The notes beneath the pieces are model-generated. The model did no database searches. It was not told the origin of the DNA and worked only from the letters and a program-made list of their open reading frames with translations. Made by a program: the position numbers and the translations under genes. From a virus, in IMG/VR virus record IMGVR_UViG_3300008267_000148, positions 1 through 64,000 of that record: a stretch of 64,000 nt of DNA; one strand, 5' to 3'. How positions within the stretch are numbered: the first letter of the stretch is position 1; every line of letters starts with the position of its first letter. Below, in pieces: positions 46,601-55,176 of this stretch.

Positions 46601-47401
46601 TTACATGTAATCGAATAGTATCGAACTATCGTTCCGTAATTTTCGAAGAGCCTTTTCTTTAATCTGTCTGACTCTTTCTTTAGTTAGGTTAAAATCACCA
46701 CCAATATCTTCCAATGTTCGAGGAGTTCCTGATAACCCAAAATAGTCTTCAATGATTACTCGTTCACGTTCATCCAAGTATTCTAAAAGATTCATCAACT
46801 TAGACTTCAACATATCTTTCGTGTTGAAAATCTCGTCGGGCATTTCAGCATCAGGGTTTTGGATGATGTCAATTAATGTATCACCATCTTCATTGATGTG
46901 CATATCCAAATCAATCATCGATGGTAGGTTTTGGAACTTATCATCTAACACTCCGCCAGTGTTCTCAATTTCTTTCTTCGCTCTGTGTAAGTCTTGTACT
47001 ACGTTAACGGGTAGTCGAATAGTCCTAGCATTGTCGTTGAGTGACTGAAGAATGGATTGTTTAACCCACCACACCGCGTATGAGATAAAACGTAGGTCTT
47101 TTGACCAATCAAAGTTTTTAATTGCTTTCATCAATCCAAGATTACCTTCAGCAATTAAGTCAGGAAAATCTAACCCTTGATTTTGATATTGTTTTGCAAC
47201 TGTGATAACGAAACGTAAGTTACCCTCAAGGATTTCTTTATGTACCGCATCAATTTGTCTTTGTGTTAGGGTCCCCGACTTCATAAGTTCAGCTAACTCC
47301 TTTTCACGTTCAGGAGTCATAACTTTAATTTTACGAATGTCTTTCAAGTAAACTTGAATCTCGTCTTGATTAATCGGAATACCAGCGTTTTTTTCTTTCA
47401 T
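46601..47401 (-). CDS. RNA polymerase sigma-70 family factor, 266 aa
   Basis: Region 1.2 (DEIQVYLKDIRKI), region 2 (GNLRFVITVAKQYQNQGLDF, then DLIAEGNLGLMKA), 2.3-2.4 (RFISYAVWWVKQSILQSL, ARTIRLP; residues 104-131), a short region 3 and region 4.2 (TLEDIGGDFNLTKERVRQIK, residues 229-248) are all present. This is an RpoD-like, short group 1/2 type. It would bind host core RNA polymerase. It is a likely reader of the TATTTATN element, which is inference. A TATCTTTG lies 48 nt upstream. Confidence 0.95.
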   Translation of the reverse strand: MKEKNAGIPINQDEIQVYLKDIRKIKVMTPEREKELAELMKSGTLTQRQIDAVHKEILEGNLRFVITVAKQYQNQGLDFPDLIAEGNLGLMKAIKNFDWSKDLRFISYAVWWVKQSILQSLNDNARTIRLPVNVVQDLHRAKKEIENTGGVLDDKFQNLPSMIDLDMHINEDGDTLIDIIQNPDAEMPDEIFNTKDMLKSKLMNLLEYLDERERVIIEDYFGLSGTPRTLEDIGGDFNLTKERVRQIKEKALRKLRNDSSILFDYM

Positions 47402-47406
47402 ATATG

Positions 47407-47955
47407 TTAACAGGTTTTTGAATATGTTTCTAAAAATTTCTTCTCTTGCAAAGATAGTGAATTAATTCCACACTCACTAATTTTATCTAAGATTTCGTCA
47501 ATCTCAATTTTTTTAGGTGAGTTTTTAATCTTAACTATCTCATTATCAACATCATCCTCATCAGTGTACTCCTCTTTAAGGATGTACTGAATATTTTTAG
47601 GAATCTCGTCTTGATTCATATTTTGAGCCATGGTTTCAAAACCTGACATATCTTCATCTTTTGAGATGTTAAATAGGTGTTTAAAGGTTTCTGAATTCAT
47701 ACCTACTGACATATTGTCAGTCTTATACGGTAATAGTAAATAAACAATTGTCTCAGAAAAAAATAAAATACCTAAGTATTCGTGTAGTTCCTGTATTGAA
47801 TCGGTTGATTTAAAGGTGATAATTGCCGAACTAGGTCCGTAATAATATTTGATGTCGTTAGAGTCGCTGACGATTGATACATCCTCAGCGATGCTCTTAA
47901 CGAATCCATCTTGGTCTTTGTGTTCTGCGAAAACAAACAAAATATAATCTGTCAT
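47407..47955 (-). CDS. Hypothetical protein with DUF6576-like C-terminus, 182 aa
   Basis: An alpha/beta N-terminal domain (MTDYILFVFAEHKD) is joined to a C-terminal motif EILDKISECGINSLSLQEKK. That motif resembles the short tail (DUF6576) of many Bacteroidetes rhomboid proteins, but no protease domain is present. It has a full host-like promoter and lies 5 nt before the sigma gene, so both are probably made from the same early or middle message. Confidence 0.75.
   Translation of the reverse strand: MTDYILFVFAEHKDQDGFVKSIAEDVSIVSDSNDIKYYYGPSSAIITFKSTDSIQELHEYLGILFFSETIVYLLLPYKTDNMSVGMNSETFKHLFNISKDEDMSGFETMAQNMNQDEIPKNIQYILKEEYTDEDDVDNEIVKIKNSPKKIEIDEILDKISECGINSLSLQEKKFLETYSKTC
47449..47456 (-). 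promoter_or_regulatory. -7-like element TATCTTTG inside coding sequence
   Basis: A perfect TAnnTTTG, 47 nt before the sigma-factor ATG, in the 3' end of the upstream gene. There is no -33 partner, so it may be chance. Confidence 0.3.
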
Positions 47956-47975
47956 ATTTTTTTAAATTGATATTA

Positions 47976-48007
47976 CAAAGATAGTAATATTTTTTAAACT
48001 AACCAAA
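47976..48007 (-). promoter_or_regulatory. Host-like promoter TTTG-N20-TATCTTTG
   Basis: TTTG (48007-48004), 20 nt, TATCTTTG (47983-47976), then 20 nt to ATG 47955. It would drive the 182-aa gene and the sigma factor. Confidence 0.85.
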
Positions 48008-50377
48008 TTATTGTGAGACGTAACTAATATTCTCTTCTTTTCTAATTTTAATAACGTTGTCCGCCCAGTTATTCACTAATGGGTTGTGTGTGATAACAAA
48101 AATCTTTTCAAAATATTCTTTAATTTTTGTAAAAAATTCGGATACCATTTCTAAGTTATCATTAGATATTTTGCCAAAGACCTCATCGAAAACGATAATG
48201 TTTGGTTTTGGTAAAGAACAAATTTTACTTAATACTGCTCTCAAAGCTAATGACGCAATAGTTCTTTCATAACCAGAACCTGATGACATTAATTTTTCAA
48301 CTTGAGTATTATTATCAATCATTAAGAACTCAACCTCATTTTTATCATTAATCCTAACTTCTAATCTAAAGTGAGAACTATCTTCAAGTAATCTTTGTAA
48401 TTCACTATTGATTAATGGCATCATGGTTTTCATGATTAACTTTGAAACTCCGTTTTTACCATATATCTCTAAGAACACTTTGTAAATCTTTTCTTTTTCA
48501 GCCTCTTCAGCAATCTTAACAATATTTTTCTTATTGGTATCGATTTTTTCGGTTAAAGATTTAATCTGGTAAGTGTTGTTATCAATATTTCTTTGGGTCT
48601 GAGTTTTCTCTCTTTCAAGTTCTTCAAGTCGATTACCAGCCTTAATTAATAAAGCGTCTGTTTTATTGTTCTCAACAATTTTATCCTGAACCTCATTGTA
48701 TCGGTCAAGTTTAACTTTCAAACCTTCAATCTTAAGGTCGATACTCTCAATACTAACTTCATACTTTTCTTTGATAAGTTTGTTTTTTTCATACTCATCA
48801 AACTCTTTTTTAAGTTGTGTGAAACCTTGTTCTTTACTGATTAAATCCTTCATTAACCCCTCTTTTTGGGTTTTTTGCATGATTAATCCGTCAAGTTCAG
48901 CAATTTTGGCGTTAGTAATTGCTGCGTTCATTAACTCAATACCACAGTGTTCACATTTGATTCCACCCTCAACTGAAGACTTTAACGTATTAATTGCGGA
49001 TATTTCCGTATCAATACGTATCACTTCTTTAAGAAGGTTGTTAATTTCATCCTTAACCTCGTCGTGTTTGTCCTCATGATAGAATGAAGATGGTTCAACA
49101 ACTTTAACTTCATTTAATTGTGAAACGACCTTTCGTTTATCCAAATCCAACCCATTAATGTCTTCTTGAATTTTGGTTGGGGATAATAAACTAATTTCCT
49201 TATCGATATTATGCTTACCCTTCAGTAAGTTATCACGATAATCTTGACCTTTAACAATTTTTTCACCGGTTTCAATTAACGATTTTTTATATTCCTCAAC
49301 ACCATTGTTTAGTTCAACAATCTGACCTTCATATGTTTCAATGTCGGTTTTTAATTGTTCACTATTGTAGATGTTGGACATCATCGTTTTTGAAAATTCA
49401 CTATAGATTTCTTTAGCGGCATCTTCCTTACGTTTCAAGAAATCCAATCCCATGAAACGAGATAATACCTGACCACGAGCGGTTGGTTTTGAGTCAATTA
49501 AATCCTCAAGATTGGTTGCTGTAGTCAAAATTGTCATTAAGAAGTCCTCTTTAGAACCGATAGATGTTTTGATGAAAGCTTCAGTTTCTCGTCTTTGTTC
49601 ACCAGTGAAGTTTAACAAACTACCATCTGAAAGTTTTTTGAAGAAGTCTAATTCGGTTTTTACATTCCAATCACCACTTTTGGCCTTTTTACGTTCAATA
49701 TTACGGACGATGATATATTCTTCACCATCAATAATAATCTCACCTTTAACCTTAACGTGGTTCTTATCAGTAAACCTGTTAAATACTTCTTCAGCTTTAG
49801 ATGTTTTTGTCGTTTCATTAAAGAACAAAAACAATAAAAGGTCAACACTCAGAACCGTCTTACCACCAAAGTTAGGTGGGTTCGATTCAACAACACTAAT
49901 ACCATCACACTTCTCAAAATCAATCTTTTGGTTCTCACCATAAGAAAGGAAGTTTGAAAACTCGATGTTCTTAATAAACCATCTTTTAAATGGTGTTGCC
50001 TCAGTCTGAGATAAAACTAGTTTGTTATCCACAACAGAATTCAATTTGAGTATCTCATCCAAGTAATCCTCCTTACCTTTAGACTCCAAGTATGACTTAA
50101 CCAAACCAATCTGATAGTTTTCATCCAAAATATTGAATGAGATGTCTACATTGTGTGTGGTATCTTCACTCACTTTAGTCTTAGTGATAACATTTACATT
50201 TGTTGTCTGGTATTTCTTTTGGAAGTAGTGACGAACACTTTTAATCTTCTCTTGCGTAAAATTTTCCGCACTATCTTCCCATACCACTTGTACATATGGA
50301 TTCTCGAACTTTGTAATATCCAAATCTTTTATCATTATTTTATAATTGTATTCTATTGGGGGATTAAACAAATCCAT
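48008..50377 (-). CDS. Recombination endonuclease subunit, gp46/SbcC/Rad50-like, 789 aa
   Basis: Walker A NPPNFGGKT lies near residue 165, after RWFIKNIEFSNFLSYGE. Long coiled coils flank a CxxC zinc hook (KCEHCGIEL). The C-terminal part has an ABC-type signature (SGSGYERTIASLALRAV) and Walker B IIVFDEVFG. About 130 extra N-terminal residues precede the ATPase. With the SbcD/gp47 protein it should process DNA ends for recombination-dependent replication. Its ATG overlaps the preceding stop as TAATG. Confidence 0.95.
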   Translation of the reverse strand: MDLFNPPIEYNYKIMIKDLDITKFENPYVQVVWEDSAENFTQEKIKSVRHYFQKKYQTTNVNVITKTKVSEDTTHNVDISFNILDENYQIGLVKSYLESKGKEDYLDEILKLNSVVDNKLVLSQTEATPFKRWFIKNIEFSNFLSYGENQKIDFEKCDGISVVESNPPNFGGKTVLSVDLLLFLFFNETTKTSKAEEVFNRFTDKNHVKVKGEIIIDGEEYIIVRNIERKKAKSGDWNVKTELDFFKKLSDGSLLNFTGEQRRETEAFIKTSIGSKEDFLMTILTTATNLEDLIDSKPTARGQVLSRFMGLDFLKRKEDAAKEIYSEFSKTMMSNIYNSEQLKTDIETYEGQIVELNNGVEEYKKSLIETGEKIVKGQDYRDNLLKGKHNIDKEISLLSPTKIQEDINGLDLDKRKVVSQLNEVKVVEPSSFYHEDKHDEVKDEINNLLKEVIRIDTEISAINTLKSSVEGGIKCEHCGIELMNAAITNAKIAELDGLIMQKTQKEGLMKDLISKEQGFTQLKKEFDEYEKNKLIKEKYEVSIESIDLKIEGLKVKLDRYNEVQDKIVENNKTDALLIKAGNRLEELEREKTQTQRNIDNNTYQIKSLTEKIDTNKKNIVKIAEEAEKEKIYKVFLEIYGKNGVSKLIMKTMMPLINSELQRLLEDSSHFRLEVRINDKNEVEFLMIDNNTQVEKLMSSGSGYERTIASLALRAVLSKICSLPKPNIIVFDEVFGKISNDNLEMVSEFFTKIKEYFEKIFVITHNPLVNNWADNVIKIRKEENISYVSQ

Positions 50378-50589
50378 TAGAGTTTAATTTCTGCACCACT
50401 CTCAACTTCTGAAACTACTTCAAAAGGAATTTCACCCGCATTTGAATTAATCTTCATTTTTTCTTGGAGCTCCTCCATTTGTTTGTTAAACATTTCTTGG
50501 TACACCTTCTGCATCTTTTTTTGTTCAGCATTAATCTTTTGATTTCTTGCGGCAACTTTTTTTCTGTGTTCTTTTGCTTTTTTTCCCAT
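50377..50589 (-). CDS. Small basic helical protein, 70 aa
   Basis: A very basic N-terminus (MGKKAKEHRKKVAARNQK), a Met/Gln/Lys-rich helix and an acidic tail. It may bind nucleic acid through the basic helix. It is coupled to gp46 by TAATG and is 1 nt from the membrane protein gene upstream. Confidence 0.68.
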   Translation of the reverse strand: MGKKAKEHRKKVAARNQKINAEQKKMQKVYQEMFNKQMEELQEKMKINSNAGEIPFEVVSEVESGAEIKL

Positions 50590-50590
50590 T

Positions 50591-50785
50591 TTATTTTTTT
50601 TTGTTTTGTTCTCTATAATCTATAATAAATCCTATGGCAACAATCAAGTTCATACCAAAAGACATTATCAATTCGTGAATATCTTCATATACCGATGTCA
50701 TTAAATGGACGTGTCCAACCATCCAAAAAGGTATTGAGAGGTTTTGACTAATCCATACAATAGTATACTTTAAGAAGTTTTTCAT
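50591..50785 (-). CDS. Small membrane protein, 64 aa
   Basis: Two weakly hydrophobic helices (IVWISQNLSIPFWMVG and MSFGMNLIVAIGFII) with a short basic end DYREQNKKK. It overlaps the next membrane protein by 4 nt. It is part of the cluster between gp47 and gp46 and has no recognised function. Confidence 0.62.
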   Translation of the reverse strand: MKNFLKYTIVWISQNLSIPFWMVGHVHLMTSVYEDIHELIMSFGMNLIVAIGFIIDYREQNKKK

Positions 50786-51123
50786 GACGGTCGATTTTCT
50801 TCAAACCATTCAACCATCGCATTAAACCCCCACACAAATCCTGACGCTAACATTCCGTCAAAAAACCAAGATATAATCGGTGAAGTTCCGATTAAAGTGG
50901 TTGATGGTGACATAAATGATAATGATAGGAAGAATCCTACCCATGTGCTAGTACACATCATACAACCTAATAATTCTGAAATGAATTGACCTAAGTCATT
51001 GAATGGTGCGTATTTATTTCCACCCCATCTTTTAAAGAAACCTCTTAATCCATTAAAAATGGAACCATAAACAAGAATGTTTGACATTCCGTAGGCGATT
51101 AATAACCAAATTAAAATATTCAT
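50782..51123 (-). CDS. Membrane protein, DUF1360-like, 113 aa
   Basis: Three hydrophobic segments and a conserved-looking LLGCMMCTSTWVGFFLS motif resemble the CxxC-W core of DUF1360 membrane proteins. The assignment is by pattern. The Cys pair may be redox-active or bind metal. It is followed by the 64-aa membrane protein and preceded by the coiled-coil gene. Confidence 0.65.
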   Translation of the reverse strand: MNILIWLLIAYGMSNILVYGSIFNGLRGFFKRWGGNKYAPFNDLGQFISELLGCMMCTSTWVGFFLSLSFMSPSTTLIGTSPIISWFFDGMLASGFVWGFNAMVEWFEENRPS

Positions 51124-51124
51124 G

Positions 51125-51904
51125 TTATAAATTTTGTTTTAAATTAGAACCTTTAAGGTAGATTGCCTCAACATTTTTGTTTTGAGTTTCAAGTTGTTGG
51201 ATTTTACCTTCGAGTTCGTTTATTTTTGTGTTTTTTAATGATAGTTCTTTTCTAAGATTCTGTAAAGTTTCTTGTAACATATTTACCTTAGTATTTGTTA
51301 CAAGAACATCAGATTTAGACTTAAGTTCATCTAAAGTTTGTCTAAGTTCATCTAGTTCTTCAACCTTTTTAGACATTTCATTTTGGAAAATATTTTCCTT
51401 TTCGGTGGTTATAGTGGAAAATTCTTTCTTTAACAACTCAATTTCATCGTCTTTAGTGGAAAATTTTTGTCTAAGTTCATCTAGTAGTAAATCACTTTTA
51501 GACATTTCATTTTCCAACATTTGTATTTTTAACAACAGTTCATTTACCTGAGCATCATCGGTCACATAAACTTCTTTCTCAACTATTTTTTCAACGGGAA
51601 CTTCTTTAATGACCTCAACTATTTTCTCAACCTCTTTGATGATTTCAACAGGTACTTCCACCCGTTTTTCTAAAATTACCTCTTTTTCCACCCATTTTTC
51701 TTGAACCTCACCTATTTTTCTTGAATCTGACTCGTTTTTTAAGTGGTTTTCACCTTCATTAAGTGTTTTTCCCAAAAGACCATACTTCTTAATGTCAAAA
51801 CCTTGTTTAAAACAATCCTGAATGAACTTATTGATGTCTGTAATACCATTGACCATACAGAAATCATAAATCTCCTTATTGTTTTTAATTTCGACTGAGT
51901 ACAT
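51125..51904 (-). CDS. Coiled-coil protein with V-P-V-E-I-I-K-E repeats, 259 aa
   Basis: A small N-terminal domain (MYSVEIKNNKEIYDFCMVNG) precedes a run of EVIKEVPVEKIVEKE-type repeats (about residues 75-115) and a long coiled coil (about 120-250). The repeats match those of the membrane protein at 45457, which suggests that the two share ancestry for this segment or interact. It lies between gp47 and the small membrane proteins. Confidence 0.7.
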   Translation of the reverse strand: MYSVEIKNNKEIYDFCMVNGITDINKFIQDCFKQGFDIKKYGLLGKTLNEGENHLKNESDSRKIGEVQEKWVEKEVILEKRVEVPVEIIKEVEKIVEVIKEVPVEKIVEKEVYVTDDAQVNELLLKIQMLENEMSKSDLLLDELRQKFSTKDDEIELLKKEFSTITTEKENIFQNEMSKKVEELDELRQTLDELKSKSDVLVTNTKVNMLQETLQNLRKELSLKNTKINELEGKIQQLETQNKNVEAIYLKGSNLKQNL

Positions 51905-51907
51905 TGG

Positions 51908-52687
51908 TTATGAGTTAGCTAGTTTTTCAGTTCCGTTTATAATATCATCAAATGTTTTAATCTTAAACGCTAAGAATGGTCTTGGGTTTTCTAAATCAAC
52001 AAATTCGTATGTATCTTTATCAATATCGTAAATACCGAATCCGTGTTTTCTTATAGTCTCCCCATAATTTTGTTGGATTGTTGACCCAACCATGTAAGCC
52101 TTCTTTTTATTGGGAATATCAAATACTTGTCTCTTATGTATATCACCACATAATACCAAGTCAACACCGTCGAATTTAGATGAATCAAAACCGCTCTCAA
52201 ATTTATATCCGATGTCAGTAGATAAACCAATAACAGGTCCGTGAAAAAGACCAATCTTAACCCGATTTGTTTCAGGAATTTCTGGTGGTAAGTTGTGTTC
52301 CATGAGTGAGTAAACAACCCACTCAACGTTTGAGTCTTCGTAAGTACCTCTGTTCTTATAATAGACAATATTTTCATTCTGTAATGAATCAACGATTGGT
52401 GTTAACGCATCCAATCTCTGCGAATTATTTTCTAAAAAATCGTGGTTACCAATAATAACAATAGTCTTAGCAATCTTAGAACATTCAGTTAAAACCCATG
52501 ACACCATTTCAATAAGCTCAGGTGTCATTTGATTTTTAGAATGAACTAAATCACCGGTAAAAACAATTCTATCGGGTGCAATATCACCCCATTGTTTAAA
52601 CATATCTTGTAAAATTGACCTGTACAAATCATGGTCTTTAAAAAGACGGATGTGTAAGTCTGAAAAGTGTACTAATTTTTTAATCAT
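51908..52687 (-). CDS. Recombination nuclease, gp47/SbcD/Mre11-like, 259 aa
   Basis: The calcineurin-type metallophosphoesterase motifs are present in order: D10-L-H12, then GDLVH, GNHD, a mid His in LFHGP and GDIHKR. The length is compact, without a C-terminal capping domain. It should form the nuclease core with the gp46-like ATPase four genes downstream. It overlaps the 99-aa gene by 8 nt. Confidence 0.95.
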   Translation of the reverse strand: MIKKLVHFSDLHIRLFKDHDLYRSILQDMFKQWGDIAPDRIVFTGDLVHSKNQMTPELIEMVSWVLTECSKIAKTIVIIGNHDFLENNSQRLDALTPIVDSLQNENIVYYKNRGTYEDSNVEWVVYSLMEHNLPPEIPETNRVKIGLFHGPVIGLSTDIGYKFESGFDSSKFDGVDLVLCGDIHKRQVFDIPNKKKAYMVGSTIQQNYGETIRKHGFGIYDIDKDTYEFVDLENPRPFLAFKIKTFDDIINGTEKLANS

Positions 52688-52979
52688 TTGGGTTTGTGTT
52701 GTTTCCGTAATAAGGCATTTGGTCAGGTCTATAAGTCCAATCAGGTGTCAAATCAGGTTTTACCGAAGGATAAAAAGGTGGCACCATTGGGTCGTCTGTT
52801 CTGATTATCGGATTAACAGGTACTGGAACCGTGTATGGTCTAGCGATACCAAAATTATCATCCCCTTTAACAGTTTTTAATTTTTCTTGGATGGTTTCAA
52901 TATCAACTTGAGTAATAGTTGTCCAATTTCTATTGGTCATAAAACCATCTAACCAATAATAAAACTCTTTGTAATTCAT
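52680..52979 (-). CDS. Hypothetical protein with Pro-rich tail, 99 aa
   Basis: ATG 52979 (MNYKEFYYWLDGFM) overlaps the upstream stop as TAATG, so it is preferred over a TTG 14 codons earlier. A short helical N-terminus is followed by a Pro/Asp/Tyr-rich tail. I recall MNYKEFYYWLEG-type phage proteins without a function. It leads into the gp47-like gene. Confidence 0.7.
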   Translation of the reverse strand: MNYKEFYYWLDGFMTNRNWTTITQVDIETIQEKLKTVKGDDNFGIARPYTVPVPVNPIIRTDDPMVPPFYPSVKPDLTPDWTYRPDQMPYYGNNTNPND

Positions 52980-53194
52980 TACTTGTCGAATAGTTTGAAG
53001 TCTTCGTTTACGTGACCACAACCCTCACACATATATGTTGGGAATGGTACTAAAGTATCTTCAGGACTTCCTGTTAATAGTTTAGGTACTTTTTTAATCA
53101 TGGTAACTTCTTTGAAGAAGGTACCCTTACATTTCTCACACTCAACGGTTTCTTGTTGTTTAAGGTCAATTTTTGGTCTAATAATATCGTCCAT
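52979..53194 (-). CDS. Zinc-ribbon protein, 71 aa
   Basis: Two CxxC pairs (VECEKCKGTFF and YMCEGCGHVN), about 35 residues apart, form a zinc ribbon. A KKVPKLLTGSPEDT segment separates them, which looks conserved in related phages by memory. It is coupled to the 99-aa gene by TAATG. Its start follows a 19-bp tandem duplication. Possible nucleic-acid or protein adaptor. Confidence 0.75.
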   Translation of the reverse strand: MDDIIRPKIDLKQQETVECEKCKGTFFKEVTMIKKVPKLLTGSPEDTLVPFPTYMCEGCGHVNEDFKLFDK

Positions 53195-53231
53195 AGTTAT
53201 TTTATTTGATAATAGTTATTTTATTTGATAA
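53194..53231 (-). repeat. 19-bp tandem duplication before the zinc-ribbon gene
   Basis: Two adjacent copies of 19 bp (53194-53212 and 53213-53231) in the 5' leader. The rest of the gap to 53321 holds an imperfect GGTATT/AATACC hairpin (about 53262-53283) and a weak 29-codon frame (53216-53305) that I do not call. Confidence 0.85.
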
Positions 53232-53321
53232 TTTATTTTAATTTTAGTGTTTTGGGTGTCCCATGTGGTATTGTAATACCATGCGAGTGTAATATAACTT
53301 TCCATCTTAAAGTATAACAGA

Positions 53322-54185
53322 TTAAATTTTATTTGTCAAATAGTTTTCCATCTTCATGTCCATGACTGAAGTGATAACTTCTTTAGGAACTCTGAATTCT
53401 TCATAATCACCATTCTCTTTCAATAATACCACAATACAACCTAATAGTTTAATATTTTCATACTTAGTACCTTCCAACATTTTAAGTATTAATTTACCGT
53501 ATAATGGTAGTTGGACAAAGTAGTGCCCTAACGCATTGTCAGGTTGTTTTGTAAACGGGTACTTCATTGGTTTTGTAAAATGACTACTTTCAAAGTTCTT
53601 TGGTTTATTAGTTTTCCAATCTGTAATAATTAAACCAACACTACCATCTTTACCAATTATCAACCAAACCTTGTCTGGTTGTCCTGTGTAACCAAGTTCA
53701 GGATGTCCCAACACTATCTCAGTATCAAGTAACACCGCACCACGTTCAATCATCATTTCAAGATAATCCTTACCAGCACTAATCATACTATCACTCTTTA
53801 GTATTTGAGTAAAATCACATTCAAAGATAGGTTCACGAACATTTTTATAATCACCAAATAATTTAATGGTTTCTTTTTCTAAATAGAAGTGAGTTCGACT
53901 ACCCATATTGGTTGAGTAGGTTCCTGCCATGGCCCACTCCTCTTTCAATTGTTCCGCTAATTCAATATCACCTTTAGCCTTTTTTAAAGCAATTTCGTCA
54001 GCGGGAAACTCAGTATAAAACTTTTTTAAAACTTTAGATACTGATGGAAAGTCATTCCTTAACTTACCATCTTTATCTTTCATAAAATAAATGTGGTCTT
54101 CTTCAATAAATGAAAGACCTAACTCTTCTCTTTTTTTGTCTAAAATATCTCGTATTTCAACAGCAACTTCTCTTAAATTCAACAT
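53322..54185 (-). CDS. PD-(D/E)XK nuclease, RecB/Cas4-like, 287 aa
   Basis: HPELGYTGQPDKVWL supplies the Asp of the PD motif. After about 20 residues IITDWKTNKP gives the D-x-K, and the helix HYFVQLPLYGKLI is the QxxxY motif of RecB-family nucleases. It is probably an exonuclease used in replication or recombination. It is 1 nt from the primase gene, so both act in DNA metabolism. Confidence 0.88.
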   Translation of the reverse strand: MLNLREVAVEIRDILDKKREELGLSFIEEDHIYFMKDKDGKLRNDFPSVSKVLKKFYTEFPADEIALKKAKGDIELAEQLKEEWAMAGTYSTNMGSRTHFYLEKETIKLFGDYKNVREPIFECDFTQILKSDSMISAGKDYLEMMIERGAVLLDTEIVLGHPELGYTGQPDKVWLIIGKDGSVGLIITDWKTNKPKNFESSHFTKPMKYPFTKQPDNALGHYFVQLPLYGKLILKMLEGTKYENIKLLGCIVVLLKENGDYEEFRVPKEVITSVMDMKMENYLTNKI

Positions 54186-54186
54186 A

Positions 54187-55089
54187 TTAATATTTCATCT
54201 TATAATAGTAATTGTCTATCTGACCTTTCAAGTCACAGACATCTTTATCGGGCGGTAATTTCAGGATTTTTAATCTCCCATACAAATCACCACCATTTAA
54301 TTCATTATATAATTTCATTCCATCTTTAAACGCATCTCCGTCTAACGCAATAGTTACAGTACCTTTAGATTTAAGATATAAACTATCAAACAATAGTGAA
54401 CTCATGTGTTTACCTAACATTGGAATACTATTAGGTAAAAAGAACCCGTCAAAGACACCCTCAACTAAAAATATATCTTCATCCCAATTTATCAGGTTCT
54501 CGTTGAAGATGATTTTGTCTTTCTCAGCTTCAGGGTTTTTATATTTTGCACGGGTATTTGGGTCCCAACTTCGAGCAATATAATAATTTAAATTACCATT
54601 CAAGTCATAAGATGGTACGACAATCCTACCTTTATGAGAACCTTTATCACAAAAACCGATACCATATTTTTCAATCATCTCGTCAGTTATCCCTCGACTA
54701 CTCAGATAATTATATGCTTGTCGTCTAACAGGATATACGGGTGTTGAGTCTTTAAATAATGTGAAACTTTCAGGTAGTTTTAATTTTGGTTTTTTCTTTT
54801 CAACAGGTTTGTCATCTTCAGGTTGTAAAACTTTATATATTTTTTTCTGTTTCCGATTACCAAAACTATCAAATAATTTTCCTAACGGACCTTTTGTGTT
54901 GTTTACATCGCCACAACTCCAACATTTATAAACATGATGGTGGTAATTAACCTCTAAGTTTCCTTTATTCCTACCTTCATCGCATACGGGACAGTCAAAG
55001 GCGATTTGGCCTTTGGACTCATAGTGTTGTTTTTCGTCACCTAAGATTTCTCTCAGTAACTCAACTAATATTTCCGCATCATCAGACAT
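54187..55089 (-). CDS. DNA primase, DnaG type, 300 aa
   Basis: A CHC2-like zinc finger (C33, C36, C56, C59 with CPVC and CWSCG), a central RGITDEMIEKYGIGF helical part, and a TOPRIM domain (IFLVEGVFDGF near residue 210 and TIALDGDAFKDG near 250) make a compact primase. It lacks a fused helicase. It would lay RNA primers for lagging-strand synthesis with a helicase encoded elsewhere. Confidence 0.93.
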   Translation of the reverse strand: MSDDAEILVELLREILGDEKQHYESKGQIAFDCPVCDEGRNKGNLEVNYHHHVYKCWSCGDVNNTKGPLGKLFDSFGNRKQKKIYKVLQPEDDKPVEKKKPKLKLPESFTLFKDSTPVYPVRRQAYNYLSSRGITDEMIEKYGIGFCDKGSHKGRIVVPSYDLNGNLNYYIARSWDPNTRAKYKNPEAEKDKIIFNENLINWDEDIFLVEGVFDGFFLPNSIPMLGKHMSSLLFDSLYLKSKGTVTIALDGDAFKDGMKLYNELNGGDLYGRLKILKLPPDKDVCDLKGQIDNYYYKMKY

Positions 55090-55150
55090 CGTTTAAGTAT
55101 AATAAATTTTATTCTGTTAATCAACCTTCACAAGTTTTTGGGAACCATTA

Positions 55151-55158
55151 TATTTATT
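55151..55158 (+). promoter_or_regulatory. TATTTATT element
   Basis: A-TATTTATT lies 18 nt before ATG 55177, at the start of the two-gene tail-protein unit. Confidence 0.5.
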
Positions 55159-55176
55159 AAGGTAAAGAAGTAGAAC

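Noticed and set aside
47449-47456. Separate promoter for the sigma factor
   Set aside because: The -7 match has no -33 partner and lies in coding sequence. It was kept only as a low-confidence site.
53216-53305. 29-codon frame MESYITLAWYY... on minus
   Set aside because: It is too short, has no overlap or promoter support, and its end lies in the tandem duplication.
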